42,304 bases of DNA. It comes from DASRJW01 sp964567755 (GTDB lineage Bacteria; Krumholzibacteriota; Krumholzibacteriia; G020349025). A program made the position numbers and the translations under genes. The notes below the pieces were generated by a model. The model searched no databases. It saw nothing but the letters and a program-made list of their open reading frames with translations, and was not told where the DNA came from. The DNA lies in contig CAZMNW010000006.1 in assembly GCA_964567755.1 (NCBI GenBank), positions 1 through 42,304 of the forward strand. Reading direction: 5' to 3'. Shown piece by piece: positions 1-8,780 of the stretch. Positions within the stretch are counted from its first letter, which is position 1. Each line of letters begins with the position of its first letter.

Positions 1-740
1 TCCAGTTCCGCTGCGATCGATCGGCCGGTCGCGCGCGGACGCTCGAAAGAGCTCGCATCCCCGCTCTCGGCTTGGGCTCGGCAAGCTTCTGTGACCACCG
101 CGCGCAATTCAGAGAGTGGCAGCGCGCGTGCGCGATCGATCTAGCTCATGAGCGTCTCGGCCGTGGCTACGCGTCCTATCTGGATCGTTGCCACCTGACC
201 CAGTGGCACCCCACCATCCAGCCCACAAACCGCCTCTTTGAGCCGCGGATGCATCTCGATCGCCGTGTGAAACCGGGTCTGTTCATGCATCCAGCGCGGC
301 TCTCGCTGCAAGCGTTCGCGGGTGAAGTCGCCTTGGTTGAGGTAGCCGAAGGCACGCCACGCCGAGCGTCGAAAAACCTCCGCCGTCGCGCGAGCGATCG
401 GCAGCGCGACCACGGCCTCAATCGCCGCGAGACCGAGCAGCAGCCGATCGCCTTCGGCCACCGTGGACGGCAAGACGGGGGGCGCTACCGCTGCGCGGCC
501 CGCGCCGGCCGATGCCGGAGGACCGAGCTCAGCGCTCGTCTGGGGGACACGCACATCTCCAACCGCGGCAGAAGCAGAACCGAACGCCTCGCTGGTCTCT
601 GCCAGGATGAGAGGTAGTTCATCTGCAAGGGCCGCAGAAGCAAACGCGGTGGCCCCGCCGGTCGAGGCCAGCGCACGCATCCATATTTGGGTTCCCACGG
701 CACCTGACCTTGGGAGGAATCGGTGGTCGGGATTGCTCAT
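1..740 (-). pseudogene. HNH-endonuclease-family-like protein, left copy, interrupted by an in-frame TAG and cut by the window edge
   Basis: Reads from the ATG at 740 towards the window edge and is closely similar, codon for codon, to the plus-strand gene at 40700. Translation stops at TAG 143-141 after 199 residues. The right copy has TGG (Trp) at that position, in the context LMSWIDRARALP. Beyond the TAG the frame stays open and homologous to base 1, so a single G-to-A change separates it from an intact gene. A helical unit with the pattern AW-x2-FGY-x5-F-x3-RL is visible at roughly residues 127-143. The Ala/Pro-rich linker before it is about 50 residues shorter than in the right copy. The family assignment rests on the resemblance of this unit to the N-terminal part of large multicopy bacterial HNH-endonuclease-like proteins; the HNH motif itself lies outside the window. 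It could alternatively express a truncated 199-residue protein, or the TAG could be a sequencing error. Confidence 0.6.
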
Positions 741-742
741 TC

Positions 743-771
743 AATATAGAGAGCCACCATACAAATGTCAA
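743..771 (-). promoter_or_regulatory. Sigma-70-type promoter of the left HNH-like copy
   Basis: Read on the minus strand, TTGACA (771-766) is followed by a 17-base spacer and TATATT (748-743), a near-consensus vegetative promoter. It is conserved base for base at 40669-40697 in front of the right copy. The -10 box ends only two bases before the ATG at 740, so the expected transcription start falls at or just inside the first codons. This implies a leaderless message or a downstream start codon. Confidence 0.7.
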
Positions 772-803
772 GTAGCAAATGTAAAATATAAATTTAGTAA
801 AAT

Positions 804-835
804 ATTCATGCCAAGCCGATGCGGGATTCATGCCA
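804..835 (-). repeat. Two 10-bp direct repeats (ATTCATGCCA), 22-bp period
   Basis: ATTCATGCCA occurs at 804-813 and 826-835. The same pair with the same 22-bp period stands upstream of the right copy (40619-40650), while the distance to the -35 box differs (about 32 bases here, 18 there). A period close to two helical turns would suit binding of a dimeric regulator upstream of the promoter. That function is inferred. Confidence 0.5.
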
Positions 836-1129
836 GATCGAGAATGCTGTCAGTGCGGAGTCTTGAGTTGATTTAATTGTAAACAAGGTTTACAGCGTAA
901 GAATTCTGGACACTGTCAACAGGGTGGACAACCGCAAGAGAAACGGCAATGCAGGGAGAACTCGATTCAATATCGCCAGAATGCCATCGGCGGACTTCTA
1001 TACACGTTTAGAACAGTGCACTGGAGGCTTCGAACCCCCGGACGTTGTGCTTTCTTCTTTCTGTTTCGGCCAACCCGTGACTTTGCTGGCGATTGTCATG
1101 GTCGATTCCAATCATCCCGCGTGTGCAGC
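836..1129. other. AT-richer intergenic stretch without a recognisable gene
   Basis: Between the left HNH-like copy and the PD40 gene no open frame has a plausible start and ribosome binding site. The part near 840-900 is clearly more AT-rich than the rest of the window. It holds one perfect palindrome (878-894), and further right lies a T-arm-like stretch (about 1016-1040) without the other arms of a tRNA. No terminator with a T-run was seen after the PD40 gene, which ends at 1130. Confidence 0.5.
878..894. promoter_or_regulatory. Perfect palindrome TGTAAAC-AAG-GTTTACA
   Basis: Two 7-base arms, TGTAAAC (878-884) and GTTTACA (888-894), flank AAG. It lies in the AT-rich zone about 140 bases upstream of the left HNH-like copy and is absent from the matching place before the right copy. 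It resembles a repressor operator. It could also form a hairpin, but lacks a T-run. No regulator gene is adjacent, so the role is unknown. Confidence 0.35.
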
Positions 1130-2119
1130 TCATCGGTATCGGCGTTTGAAGTCGCTCCATGTCCTGGACGCGACCGGCGTCGTCCAGTCCGGCAAGTTCG
1201 TCGCCATCCAGATGCTGAAATGACCGCCGAGAGTGGATGCGCACACGATCCGATCGGCCAGCGCCGACCACGAGGGATGTTGTTCGTTCGCCGCTCCCGA
1301 GGTCACCTGCACCGGCGTCCCGCCGGAAGCCGCGATCACCCAGATGTCCCAGTTCCCCGCGCGGTTCGAGCCGAACGCGATCCACGCTCCCTGCGGCGAC
1401 CAGGACGGATCACCTTCGGTTTCAGCCGAGAGTGTGAGCGCGCGTTCCCTGCCATCGCTCTCGCGCACCCACAGATCGCCGCCGCGCACGAAGGCCATCC
1501 GGCCATCCGGACCCCAGGATGGTGCAGATGCGTCGGCGGCCACGAGAACCGGATCTCCGCCCGTGCTGGGAACGACGTAGATGCCGCCTTCGCCGGAACA
1601 GGCGATGAACTGCGCATCCGTGGACCAGGCAGGGTCGGTGAGCCAAACGCTGGCCGCCACATGCGTCAGGTTCCAGGGAGGCACCATCGGATCCTTGACA
1701 TCGATGGTCCAGATTCCCGAGTTCTCGGCGTCATGACCCGTGGACACGAAAGCGAGTCGACTCCCATCGGGAGACCAGGCGGGCGACGTATGCCAGTTGT
1801 TCCCGCTCGCTACGGGTTCGAACGTGCCGCAGCTGCCGCCTTCGGAGAGGCGGAGGACCGCGATCGAAGGCCACCACTCGTAGTAAGGCGGCCACCCCAT
1901 ACTGTCCGTGAACGCCACGCATTTGCCGTCGGGCGACAGCATCGGCTCGCCCCACCAGCAGAACACGTACGGCGAAGGGGACACGCACTCGGCCAGCTGC
2001 TGCAGATCGATGGCACGGGCCGGCAGAGCGAAGAGGAGGAGCAGCGCCACCACCGGGCCGCCCCAGGGGTCGCCACGAGAATGCACGGCCCCCGCGCGTG
2101 GGATGGTTGGAGGGCGCAT
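1130..2119 (-). CDS. Secreted PD40/TolB-type beta-propeller protein with C-terminal TW..K..YR tail
   Basis: 329 residues from ATG 2119, chosen because GGAGG lies six bases upstream and a signal peptide follows (hydrophobic VVALLLLFALPARA, cleavage likely before residue ID). The mature part has repeated PD40/TolB propeller signatures: LSPDGKCVAF, WSPDGSRLAFVS, WSTDAQFIACSG, WGPDGRMAFVRGGDLW, WSPQGAWIAFGSN and WSALADRIVCAS. About six blades would form a periplasmic or extracellular propeller. The family often binds peptides, glycans or partner proteins; there is no catalytic motif. The protein ends TWSDFKRRYR, a tail shared with the proteins at 19317 and 20091. The gene starts 17 bases after icd ends, so cotranscription with icd is possible, although no functional link is evident. 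The specific role is unknown. Confidence 0.85.
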   Translation of the reverse strand: MRPPTIPRAGAVHSRGDPWGGPVVALLLLFALPARAIDLQQLAECVSPSPYVFCWWGEPMLSPDGKCVAFTDSMGWPPYYEWWPSIAVLRLSEGGSCGTFEPVASGNNWHTSPAWSPDGSRLAFVSTGHDAENSGIWTIDVKDPMVPPWNLTHVAASVWLTDPAWSTDAQFIACSGEGGIYVVPSTGGDPVLVAADASAPSWGPDGRMAFVRGGDLWVRESDGRERALTLSAETEGDPSWSPQGAWIAFGSNRAGNWDIWVIAASGGTPVQVTSGAANEQHPSWSALADRIVCASTLGGHFSIWMATNLPDWTTPVASRTWSDFKRRYR

Positions 2120-2136
2120 ACGGGACCTCCCATTGT

Positions 2137-3435
<1,299 letters not shown>

Positions 3436-3534
3436 TGCCAATCGCTCCTTCCAAAGTCATTGCCGGCGGCTGTTTTCCGTTGCCGCGGATGGGGCCGCCG
3501 CGTGTGTTCGGAGTCAGGATAACACGAGATCGTA

Positions 3535-3590
3535 TTGCACGCAGCCAATGAGTTGCACGCGCAACATACCGGCGCACCGCGGTTGCACGC
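3535..3590 (-). promoter_or_regulatory. Three GCGTGCAA repeats between aceK and icd
   Basis: On the minus strand GCGTGCAA occurs three times (3590-3583, 3560-3553, 3542-3535), with start spacings of 30 and 18 bases. The middle copy extends to the imperfect palindrome TTGCGCGTGCAA (3564-3553). The group sits in the 160-base gap just upstream of icd, where a promoter would be expected. It looks like an operator for a regulator of icd. The exact -10/-35 boxes are not convincing, and no regulator gene is adjacent. Confidence 0.35.
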
Positions 3591-3595
3591 CGCCT

Positions 3596-5413
3596 CTAGC
3601 TGTGAAGGCGCCGCTCTCGCGGGTACGGGAACAGGTCCAGGATCTGCCCTTGCCGCTGCGCCGCCTGCATTCTGTCCCAGAACGACACAGACAGGATGTC
3701 GCCGTGCACGGCCACGAACGCGTCGCGCAACGGACCCCGGATCTCCAAAAAATGCCCGAATTCCTCTGGAAACACGTCGCGGTCGCTGGCATAGAACCAA
3801 GGCTCGCCGGCCCATTCCTCTTCGTCGTTGGCGGGCGCCGGCAGGTAACGAAAGTTACAATCGGTGAGCAGGCAGAGCTCGTCGTAATCGTAGAAGACGA
3901 CGCGCCGGTGGCGCGTGACGCCAAAGTTCTTGAGCAAGAGGTCGCCTGGGAAGATGTTGGTCGCCGCCAGATCGCGCAGGGCCTCGCCATAGTCGAGCAC
4001 TGCCTCGACCGCGTCCGCCGCCTGCGCCTCTCGCAGGTAAAGATCGAGCGGTGTCACGCGGCGCTCCGTGTAGAGATGGTGGATGACCACGCGATCGCCA
4101 TCCACTGCGACGGTATCCCGCGCATGTTCCTGCAGCTCACCGAGCAGCTCCGGCGTGAAACGCGAGCGCGCGAACGCCAGATGCTCGAATTCTTGCGCGC
4201 CCACCAGTCGCCCGGCGCGGTCATGCTGGAACACCAAGTGGTATTTTTCCATCACTTGGCGCCGTGTCGTGGTCTTGGGCGGCAAGAACCGATCGCGGAT
4301 GATCTTGAACACTACATCGTAGGAGGGCATGGTAAAGACGATCATCACCATGCCACGGGCACCGCGCGCCAGCTCGAACTGATCGTCCGAGCTCTCCAGG
4401 TGCCGCCGCAGCGCGCGGTACAGCTCGGTCTTGCCGTGCTTGCTGTAACCGATCGAATTGAAGAGCTCGTCCACCGGCTTGTGCGGCATCAGGGCGCGCA
4501 AGAAACGCACCAGCGCTCCCGGGCGTTCGGTCGCCACCAGGAAATGTGAGTGCGTGAAGCTGAAAACGATGCTCACCTCGTGCTCCGCCAGCAACACTGC
4601 ATCCACCACCACTTGTCCATCTGGATTGAGCAAAGCCAGGACCAACGGCAGGTTGCCCTCGTAGCTCCGCACCCGGCCGACGAGATACGCGCCTTTGTTG
4701 CGATAAAACACCGGCTGCGCCACCTCGATGGCACGCACACCAACGCGCGGGGCGTAGGACTCGATCTCGCGCGCCACCAGCTGCGCGTCGCGTTCGAGAT
4801 CTTCATAGCCGACACCGAAGCGAAAACGCTGCAGGATTTCACGCACCAGGTCCTGGATGCTGCGATGGCGAACGAAAGTCTGCACCACGCTGTCGAAGGC
4901 GGTGCTAGCTCGTGCCTCTTGCATCGCGGCCATGGATGGCACCCCGTGCGCGTTGGTCACCTCCGCTGGCGTCGCGCGTCCACTCCCCGCACCAGCGGGG
5001 ATCATCTCGCCCGTTCCGAGATCACGCCCGCCAAACTCGACATCGGCATCCACACCCACGGTGCTGAACGCCTGCCGCGTGATCGAATTGAAGAAGGTGC
5101 GAGCGATCTCTGCGTCGTGGCGTTCGGCGACGAGCCGGGCGTAATCGGCACGAATCGCGCGCCACAGTGACCGATCGTGCGCACGCGGCCCGAGCCGGGT
5201 TTGCACAACGCCCACGACCGCGCCCACGGCCGAGCGGTACAGGCCCAAGCGCGCCACGGCATCACGCCGGCCGCCGCTCCAATCGCGCTGTTCGAAACGT
5301 GCGCGCGCCTGCAGGGTCAAGCGCCGGAACTCGGCCCCGTAGTCCAGAAACCCATCCCGAATCCGCGCAGCCGCCGCTTCGGGCAACGGCCGCTCCTCTG
5401 CCGACCAACCCAC
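3596..5413 (-). CDS. aceK: Isocitrate dehydrogenase kinase/phosphatase
   Basis: About 605 residues (E. coli AceK 578). This bifunctional enzyme phosphorylates Icd to inactivate it and removes the phosphate again, steering isocitrate into the glyoxylate bypass. The N-terminal regulatory part has ARFEQRDW, AVARLGLYR and TFFNSITRQAFSTVGVD. The kinase-like part has YSKHGKTELYRAL, TMPSYDVVFKIIRDRF, a nucleotide loop rich in Gly and Met (ARGARGMVMIVF), and GDLLLKNFGVTRHRRVVFYDYDE with the conserved metal-binding region. GTG 5413 is preferred because GAGG stands eight bases upstream; GTG 5422, three codons longer, abuts that same GAGG and is less likely. Its neighbour icd, on the same strand, is the substrate. 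The family is mostly proteobacterial, so its presence here is informative about lineage or transfer. Divergent from the glycosyltransferase gene at 5574. Confidence 0.95.
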   Translation of the reverse strand: MGWSAEERPLPEAAAARIRDGFLDYGAEFRRLTLQARARFEQRDWSGGRRDAVARLGLYRSAVGAVVGVVQTRLGPRAHDRSLWRAIRADYARLVAERHDAEIARTFFNSITRQAFSTVGVDADVEFGGRDLGTGEMIPAGAGSGRATPAEVTNAHGVPSMAAMQEARASTAFDSVVQTFVRHRSIQDLVREILQRFRFGVGYEDLERDAQLVAREIESYAPRVGVRAIEVAQPVFYRNKGAYLVGRVRSYEGNLPLVLALLNPDGQVVVDAVLLAEHEVSIVFSFTHSHFLVATERPGALVRFLRALMPHKPVDELFNSIGYSKHGKTELYRALRRHLESSDDQFELARGARGMVMIVFTMPSYDVVFKIIRDRFLPPKTTTRRQVMEKYHLVFQHDRAGRLVGAQEFEHLAFARSRFTPELLGELQEHARDTVAVDGDRVVIHHLYTERRVTPLDLYLREAQAADAVEAVLDYGEALRDLAATNIFPGDLLLKNFGVTRHRRVVFYDYDELCLLTDCNFRYLPAPANDEEEWAGEPWFYASDRDVFPEEFGHFLEIRGPLRDAFVAVHGDILSVSFWDRMQAAQRQGQILDLFPYPRERRLHS

Positions 5414-5573
5414 GCCGATCACCTCGAGGCGCAGGATACGTCAAGCCAGGGATCTGCTTCGACCACGCTTTACGCACCCGCGAGGCGTGATCTCGCTGCG
5501 ACCGAGGAAGTGCAGGAGGCCGTTCGTCGGCTCGGACGCCTGGCGTGCGTTCTTCTGTGCTAGCCTCGTGCGC

Positions 5574-7406
5574 ATGCAGCACAGTCCATACAACGCCAAC
5601 CTCCGTCTCCTGTTCGTGAGCTCGGTGCAAGGCTGGGGCAGCGGCGAACGCTGGATCCTAGACGCCGCGCAGGGTCTCGCTGTACGCGGCCATGACGTGG
5701 AAGTGATCGCACGCCCGGGGTCGAGACTGCTCGCACGCGCAGCAGAGGCAGAGTTGCACCGGCGTGCGGTGCGGACCGAGCGCGCCTTGGACCCGCGCAC
5801 AGTGTGGACCGTGCGACGCGCGCTGCGCGCACTGCGCCCGCACGCCGTCTTCGTCCAACTCGAGCGCGAGGTTGCATCCGTGGCAATCGGAAGCTGGGGG
5901 GCTGCCGCCCCCCTCCTCTTCCACAGGGCCGAACCTCGCACGGGACACGCGGTCCCGTTGCGACGTTCTTTTTGGTCGCGCCGCATCACGCGGACGCTCG
6001 CCAGCTCCGCTGCCGCACGCCAATGGCTGCAGCAGCAACCAGCGCTGCGAACGGCTCCGATCGCAATCTTGCACCCTGGGATCGACCTCAGCCCGGCGAT
6101 GGATTCCCAGGCACGCATCGTTCTCCGCCGGCGCCTCAAGCTCCCGAGCAAGAGACCGCTCGTCGTCCACGCTGGAATGCTCGAGCAAGGCAAAGCGCAG
6201 GAAACGACACTCGAGGCGCTGGCCGCTCTGATGACAACGCACGCCGGTGCCGTACCCGAAGTCGCCTTCGTCGGCACCGGACCCGACGAGTCGCGTCTGC
6301 ACGATCGATGTCATCGGCTCGGGGTCCAGGATCAGGTGCACTGGGTCGGTTTCCGCCCCAATGCATCGAACTATATCGCTGCAGCGAACGTCGTCGTGTT
6401 GCCCGCGCCCGCGACCTGTGACACCTGGACCTTGTTGGAAGCCATGGCCCAGCGCGTGCCGGTCATCGCGGGCAACACCCCGGCATTCGCCGACATCCTG
6501 CGCGATGGACACAACGCTCTGTTGGTGCCGCGCGCGGATCCCGCCGCACTCGCCGCCGCGGTCGACCGCTTGCTCGCCGATGCGAACCTCGCCACACGAT
6601 TGGCCGAAAACGCCATCGCGACCTTGCGCGATGACTGGAGCGCTCGTGCCATGCTCGACGACGTGGAAAGTCTCGTCTACGCGTCGCTGCTGCGCCGGCA
6701 GCCAGAAATCTCGCGACGCGCGCTCTTCGTCGACCGCGACGACACCCTGATCCGCAACGTGCCCTACAATGCCGACCCCTCGCGCGTGGAATTACTCCCT
6801 GGCGTGGCGCGCGCACTGCAATGGGTGCGCGAGGCGGGAATTCCCATCGTCGTCGTCAGCAATCAATCGGGAATCGCACGCGGCCAGCAGACGGAAGACG
6901 ACGTGCGTGCAGTGAACGCTCGGATGCGCGAACAGCTGCAGTTGGGCGGCGCCGATGTCGACGACTCGTACTGGTGTCCGCATGCCGACAACGCTGGTTG
7001 CGATTGTCGCAAGCCGGAGCCCGGTCTGCTGCGGCGCGCCGCCCGTGAGCACGAGATCGACCTCGGCCAGAGTTTGATGGTGGGAAACGCGCGGCGTGAC
7101 CTCGAGGCGGGACGGGCAGCGGGGACCTCGGTGGTCGGCTATGCCGGCGCCGGTGTCGATTGCGATCTGCCCGCAACAGAGGCGCGGTACGAGAGCTGGA
7201 CTGGCCTGGTGCGCGACTATCTTCGCACCCTGGTCGCTGGCGGAGAACTTCCCCCGCACCCTGCAGTGGCAGCGCATGAATCTGCAGCCGGCACCCGGAC
7301 CGAGGCCGGAGCCGCGCGCGCGTCCGGCGGCACTCCCGCACCCCCAGACGCGCCTACCCCCGACAGCAAGGCGACGCGCCCTGGTTCGCCTACTCGTTCA
7401 GGATGA
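5574..7406 (+). CDS. Fusion of a GT4-type glycosyltransferase with a GmhB-like HAD phosphatase
   Basis: 610 residues from ATG 5574. The GT-B domain covers about residues 1-375. It opens with LRLLFVSSVQGWGSGERW and contains LVVHAGMLEQGKAQETTLEA, FVGTGPDESRL, and the acceptor/donor region DTWTLLEAMAQRVPVIAG, as in group-1/family-4 transferases. The second domain, about 382-560, is HAD-IIIA. It has FVDRDDTLI (Asp387 and Asp389 as DxD), VVSNQSGIARG, the zinc cluster Cys468-x-His470...Cys476-x-Cys478, RKPEPG and MVGNARRD. This is the layout of D-glycero-D-manno-heptose-1,7-bisphosphate 7-phosphatase. Two departures stand out: Gly of the usual DRDGT is Asp390, and Asp of the usual VGDxxxD is Asn505. 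A Pro/Ala-rich tail of about 50 residues follows. The longer frame from GTG 5487 adds 29 unlikely residues. Inferred role: lipopolysaccharide core or heptose-linked glycan assembly. The fusion itself is unusual. Overlaps the convergent gene at 7390 by 17 bases. Confidence 0.85.
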   Translation: MQHSPYNANLRLLFVSSVQGWGSGERWILDAAQGLAVRGHDVEVIARPGSRLLARAAEAELHRRAVRTERALDPRTVWTVRRALRALRPHAVFVQLEREVASVAIGSWGAAAPLLFHRAEPRTGHAVPLRRSFWSRRITRTLASSAAARQWLQQQPALRTAPIAILHPGIDLSPAMDSQARIVLRRRLKLPSKRPLVVHAGMLEQGKAQETTLEALAALMTTHAGAVPEVAFVGTGPDESRLHDRCHRLGVQDQVHWVGFRPNASNYIAAANVVVLPAPATCDTWTLLEAMAQRVPVIAGNTPAFADILRDGHNALLVPRADPAALAAAVDRLLADANLATRLAENAIATLRDDWSARAMLDDVESLVYASLLRRQPEISRRALFVDRDDTLIRNVPYNADPSRVELLPGVARALQWVREAGIPIVVVSNQSGIARGQQTEDDVRAVNARMREQLQLGGADVDDSYWCPHADNAGCDCRKPEPGLLRRAAREHEIDLGQSLMVGNARRDLEAGRAAGTSVVGYAGAGVDCDLPATEARYESWTGLVRDYLRTLVAGGELPPHPAVAAHESAAGTRTEAGAARASGGTPAPPDAPTPDSKATRPGSPTRSG

Positions 7407-8241
7407 ACACTGCTTCTTCGTAGTAACGAATGCGCCCTTCGACCTCGACTCGATCCAGGAACTTGGCGAAGTGTGCGGAGCGCTCGGCTTCGCTCCCGAG
7501 CTCGCTCAGAAAGTCGAGAGCCAGGTTCATGGCGAGGGCACGGCCTGGCACGAGGTGGCGCGTGATGCCGGTGGGGATCAGGATGCGCTGGCTCGCGAGC
7601 TCGAGCAGCTCGATCTTCGTCAACACCGGGAAGAGCACCAGCTGGTGCTCGACGCTGTCGAAGATGCTCGGCAGCCGTGAATACTCCGCCATCTTGATGC
7701 GTTCGAGCGCTGCTTTGCCTTCATACGCCGTCACCACCTGTTCGAGAACTCGAATCCATTCGCCGACGTAAAACCCGCTCTTGGCCGTTTGGGGGAACAA
7801 CGCCCAGCACCGCGCCGTGGCATCGACGAGCACGGCGAACACGCGCCGCAACTCCAGCAACGTGCCGATTTCCTCGGGGGTCACCGGACGCAAGTCGACG
7901 CCCGGAATGGCGCGGTATGCGGTTTCGAGCTGCAGTGCGTGGCCCTCGAGCAGCAGATGGTGCCAGCCTTTGAGATGCACCGCCGGATCGCCATAATCGA
8001 TGACCTGGACCGGACACTGCGTGTATCCGAGCTCACGGAAACTGCTGATGCGGTTGGCGCCGTCGAGAAGAAGGAAGCTTTCGGCGTCGAGCTGTGTCAC
8101 AATGGGCGGGTTCCGCAGCAGCTTCTCTTGACGAATCCGCTGCAGTAGGCGCAGCGTACGGCTGCGTTCGGGATGTTCGTGGAACAGGATGCTCTCGGTC
8201 GGGACGAGTCGCAGCAGTGGCCGGTGCTGCATCCGAGTCAT
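7390..8241 (-). CDS. ParB-like nuclease/kinase-fold protein, possibly SerK/SbnI-like
   Basis: 283 residues from ATG 8241, with AGGAGG five bases upstream. The N-terminal ~90 residues have the ParB/sulfiredoxin-fold pattern of free-standing members: FHEHPERS (Glu22), LLRNPPIV, LLLDGANRISSFRELGY and VQVIDYGDP. The loop DGANR (60-64) replaces the more common DGHHR/DGEHR. In archaeal SerK and staphylococcal SbnI this architecture makes O-phosphoserine from serine and a nucleotide, and the motif order here is closer to those than to chromosome-partitioning ParB, since no helix-turn-helix region is obvious. The C-terminal ~190 residues are not recognised. No parA, siderophore or cysteine-synthesis genes are nearby. 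The fold is fairly sure; kinase activity is inference. Confidence 0.65.
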   Translation of the reverse strand: MTRMQHRPLLRLVPTESILFHEHPERSRTLRLLQRIRQEKLLRNPPIVTQLDAESFLLLDGANRISSFRELGYTQCPVQVIDYGDPAVHLKGWHHLLLEGHALQLETAYRAIPGVDLRPVTPEEIGTLLELRRVFAVLVDATARCWALFPQTAKSGFYVGEWIRVLEQVVTAYEGKAALERIKMAEYSRLPSIFDSVEHQLVLFPVLTKIELLELASQRILIPTGITRHLVPGRALAMNLALDFLSELGSEAERSAHFAKFLDRVEVEGRIRYYEEAVFILNE

Positions 8242-8462
8242 CGGCGCCTCCTCGGCACTCGGGTCGACGGGATTCTACCGTATCGACCTCTGCAGGCACC
8301 TGCGCCGAAGCTCGGCGTGGACATTGCAGCGCCGTCGGTGCCACGAGCCTGGTCGTCCCGGCAGGAACCTTCGCACCTCGTCTTCCATTGCGGCCGAGGA
8401 CTCTCTCCCGCCGTCGCTGCGTGTGCTGGGCGAACGGCCACGTCCCCCAACTCGAGGTCGGA

Positions 8463-8780
8463 ATGTCGCAGAGCCCCTACGTCAGGAAAAGCCTCATCCA
8501 CGGCCGCGGGCTGTTTGCAGGCCGCAGCATCGGGCGCGGACGCTACATCGGCTCGTACGCGGGCCGGCGCACGTCGCGCAATGGCCGTTACGTGCTCTGG
8601 GTGCCCGGGAACAACGGCGACTACGAGGGCATTGCGGGGAAGAACGATCTGCGGTTCGTCAATCATTCGCGGCGTCCGAACGCCGCGTTCTATGGCGCCG
8701 AGCTCTTCAGCTTGCGGCAGATTCACCCGCACGAAGAGATCACCGTCAACTACGGCTCCGACTGGCGCGACGAGGATTGA
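8463..8780 (+). CDS. Small stand-alone SET-domain protein (putative protein lysine methyltransferase)
   Basis: 105 residues from ATG 8463, preceded by GAGG with a five-base gap. It is essentially one minimal SET domain: HGRGLFAGRSIGRGRYIGSYAG at the start (SAM-binding GxG region), RFVNHSRRPNAAF (Asn67-His68-Ser69, the pseudoknot NHS motif) and EEITVNYGSDW near the end (counterpart of EELTYDY). No pre-SET, post-SET or cysteine cluster is present. Bacterial short SET proteins are thought to methylate lysines of proteins such as ribosomal or nucleoid proteins; the substrate here is unknown. Its 3' end overlaps the convergent amidohydrolase gene by 31 bases. The upstream frame extension to 8094 is antisense to the ParB-like gene and was not used. 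Confidence 0.8.
   Translation: MSQSPYVRKSLIHGRGLFAGRSIGRGRYIGSYAGRRTSRNGRYVLWVPGNNGDYEGIAGKNDLRFVNHSRRPNAAFYGAELFSLRQIHPHEEITVNYGSDWRDED

Larger units (their letters stand above)
1..835 (-). repeat. Left arm of a ~0.85-1 kb inverted repeat
   Basis: This segment is the reverse complement of a diverged copy at 40619-41613. The similarity covers the promoter, two upstream direct repeats and the coding part, and continues to the window edge, where base 1 corresponds to 41613. The arms differ by many substitutions, a linker length change and spacing changes upstream. They are therefore old paralogous copies and not a recent transposon duplication. No transposase gene or flanking target duplication is visible. 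Confidence 0.8.

Noticed and set aside
72..876. Plus-strand frames opposite the left HNH-like copy, and their counterparts at 40657-41563 minus
   Set aside because: They recur at both copies only because they are the antisense frame of the same conserved gene. No ribosome binding sites, and the minus/plus sense frame has the promoter.
1016..1040. T-arm-like sequence (GGGGG-TTCGAAG-CCTCC on the minus strand)
   Set aside because: No anticodon or D arm at the right distance, no acceptor complement and no CCA; chance or a remnant too short to name.
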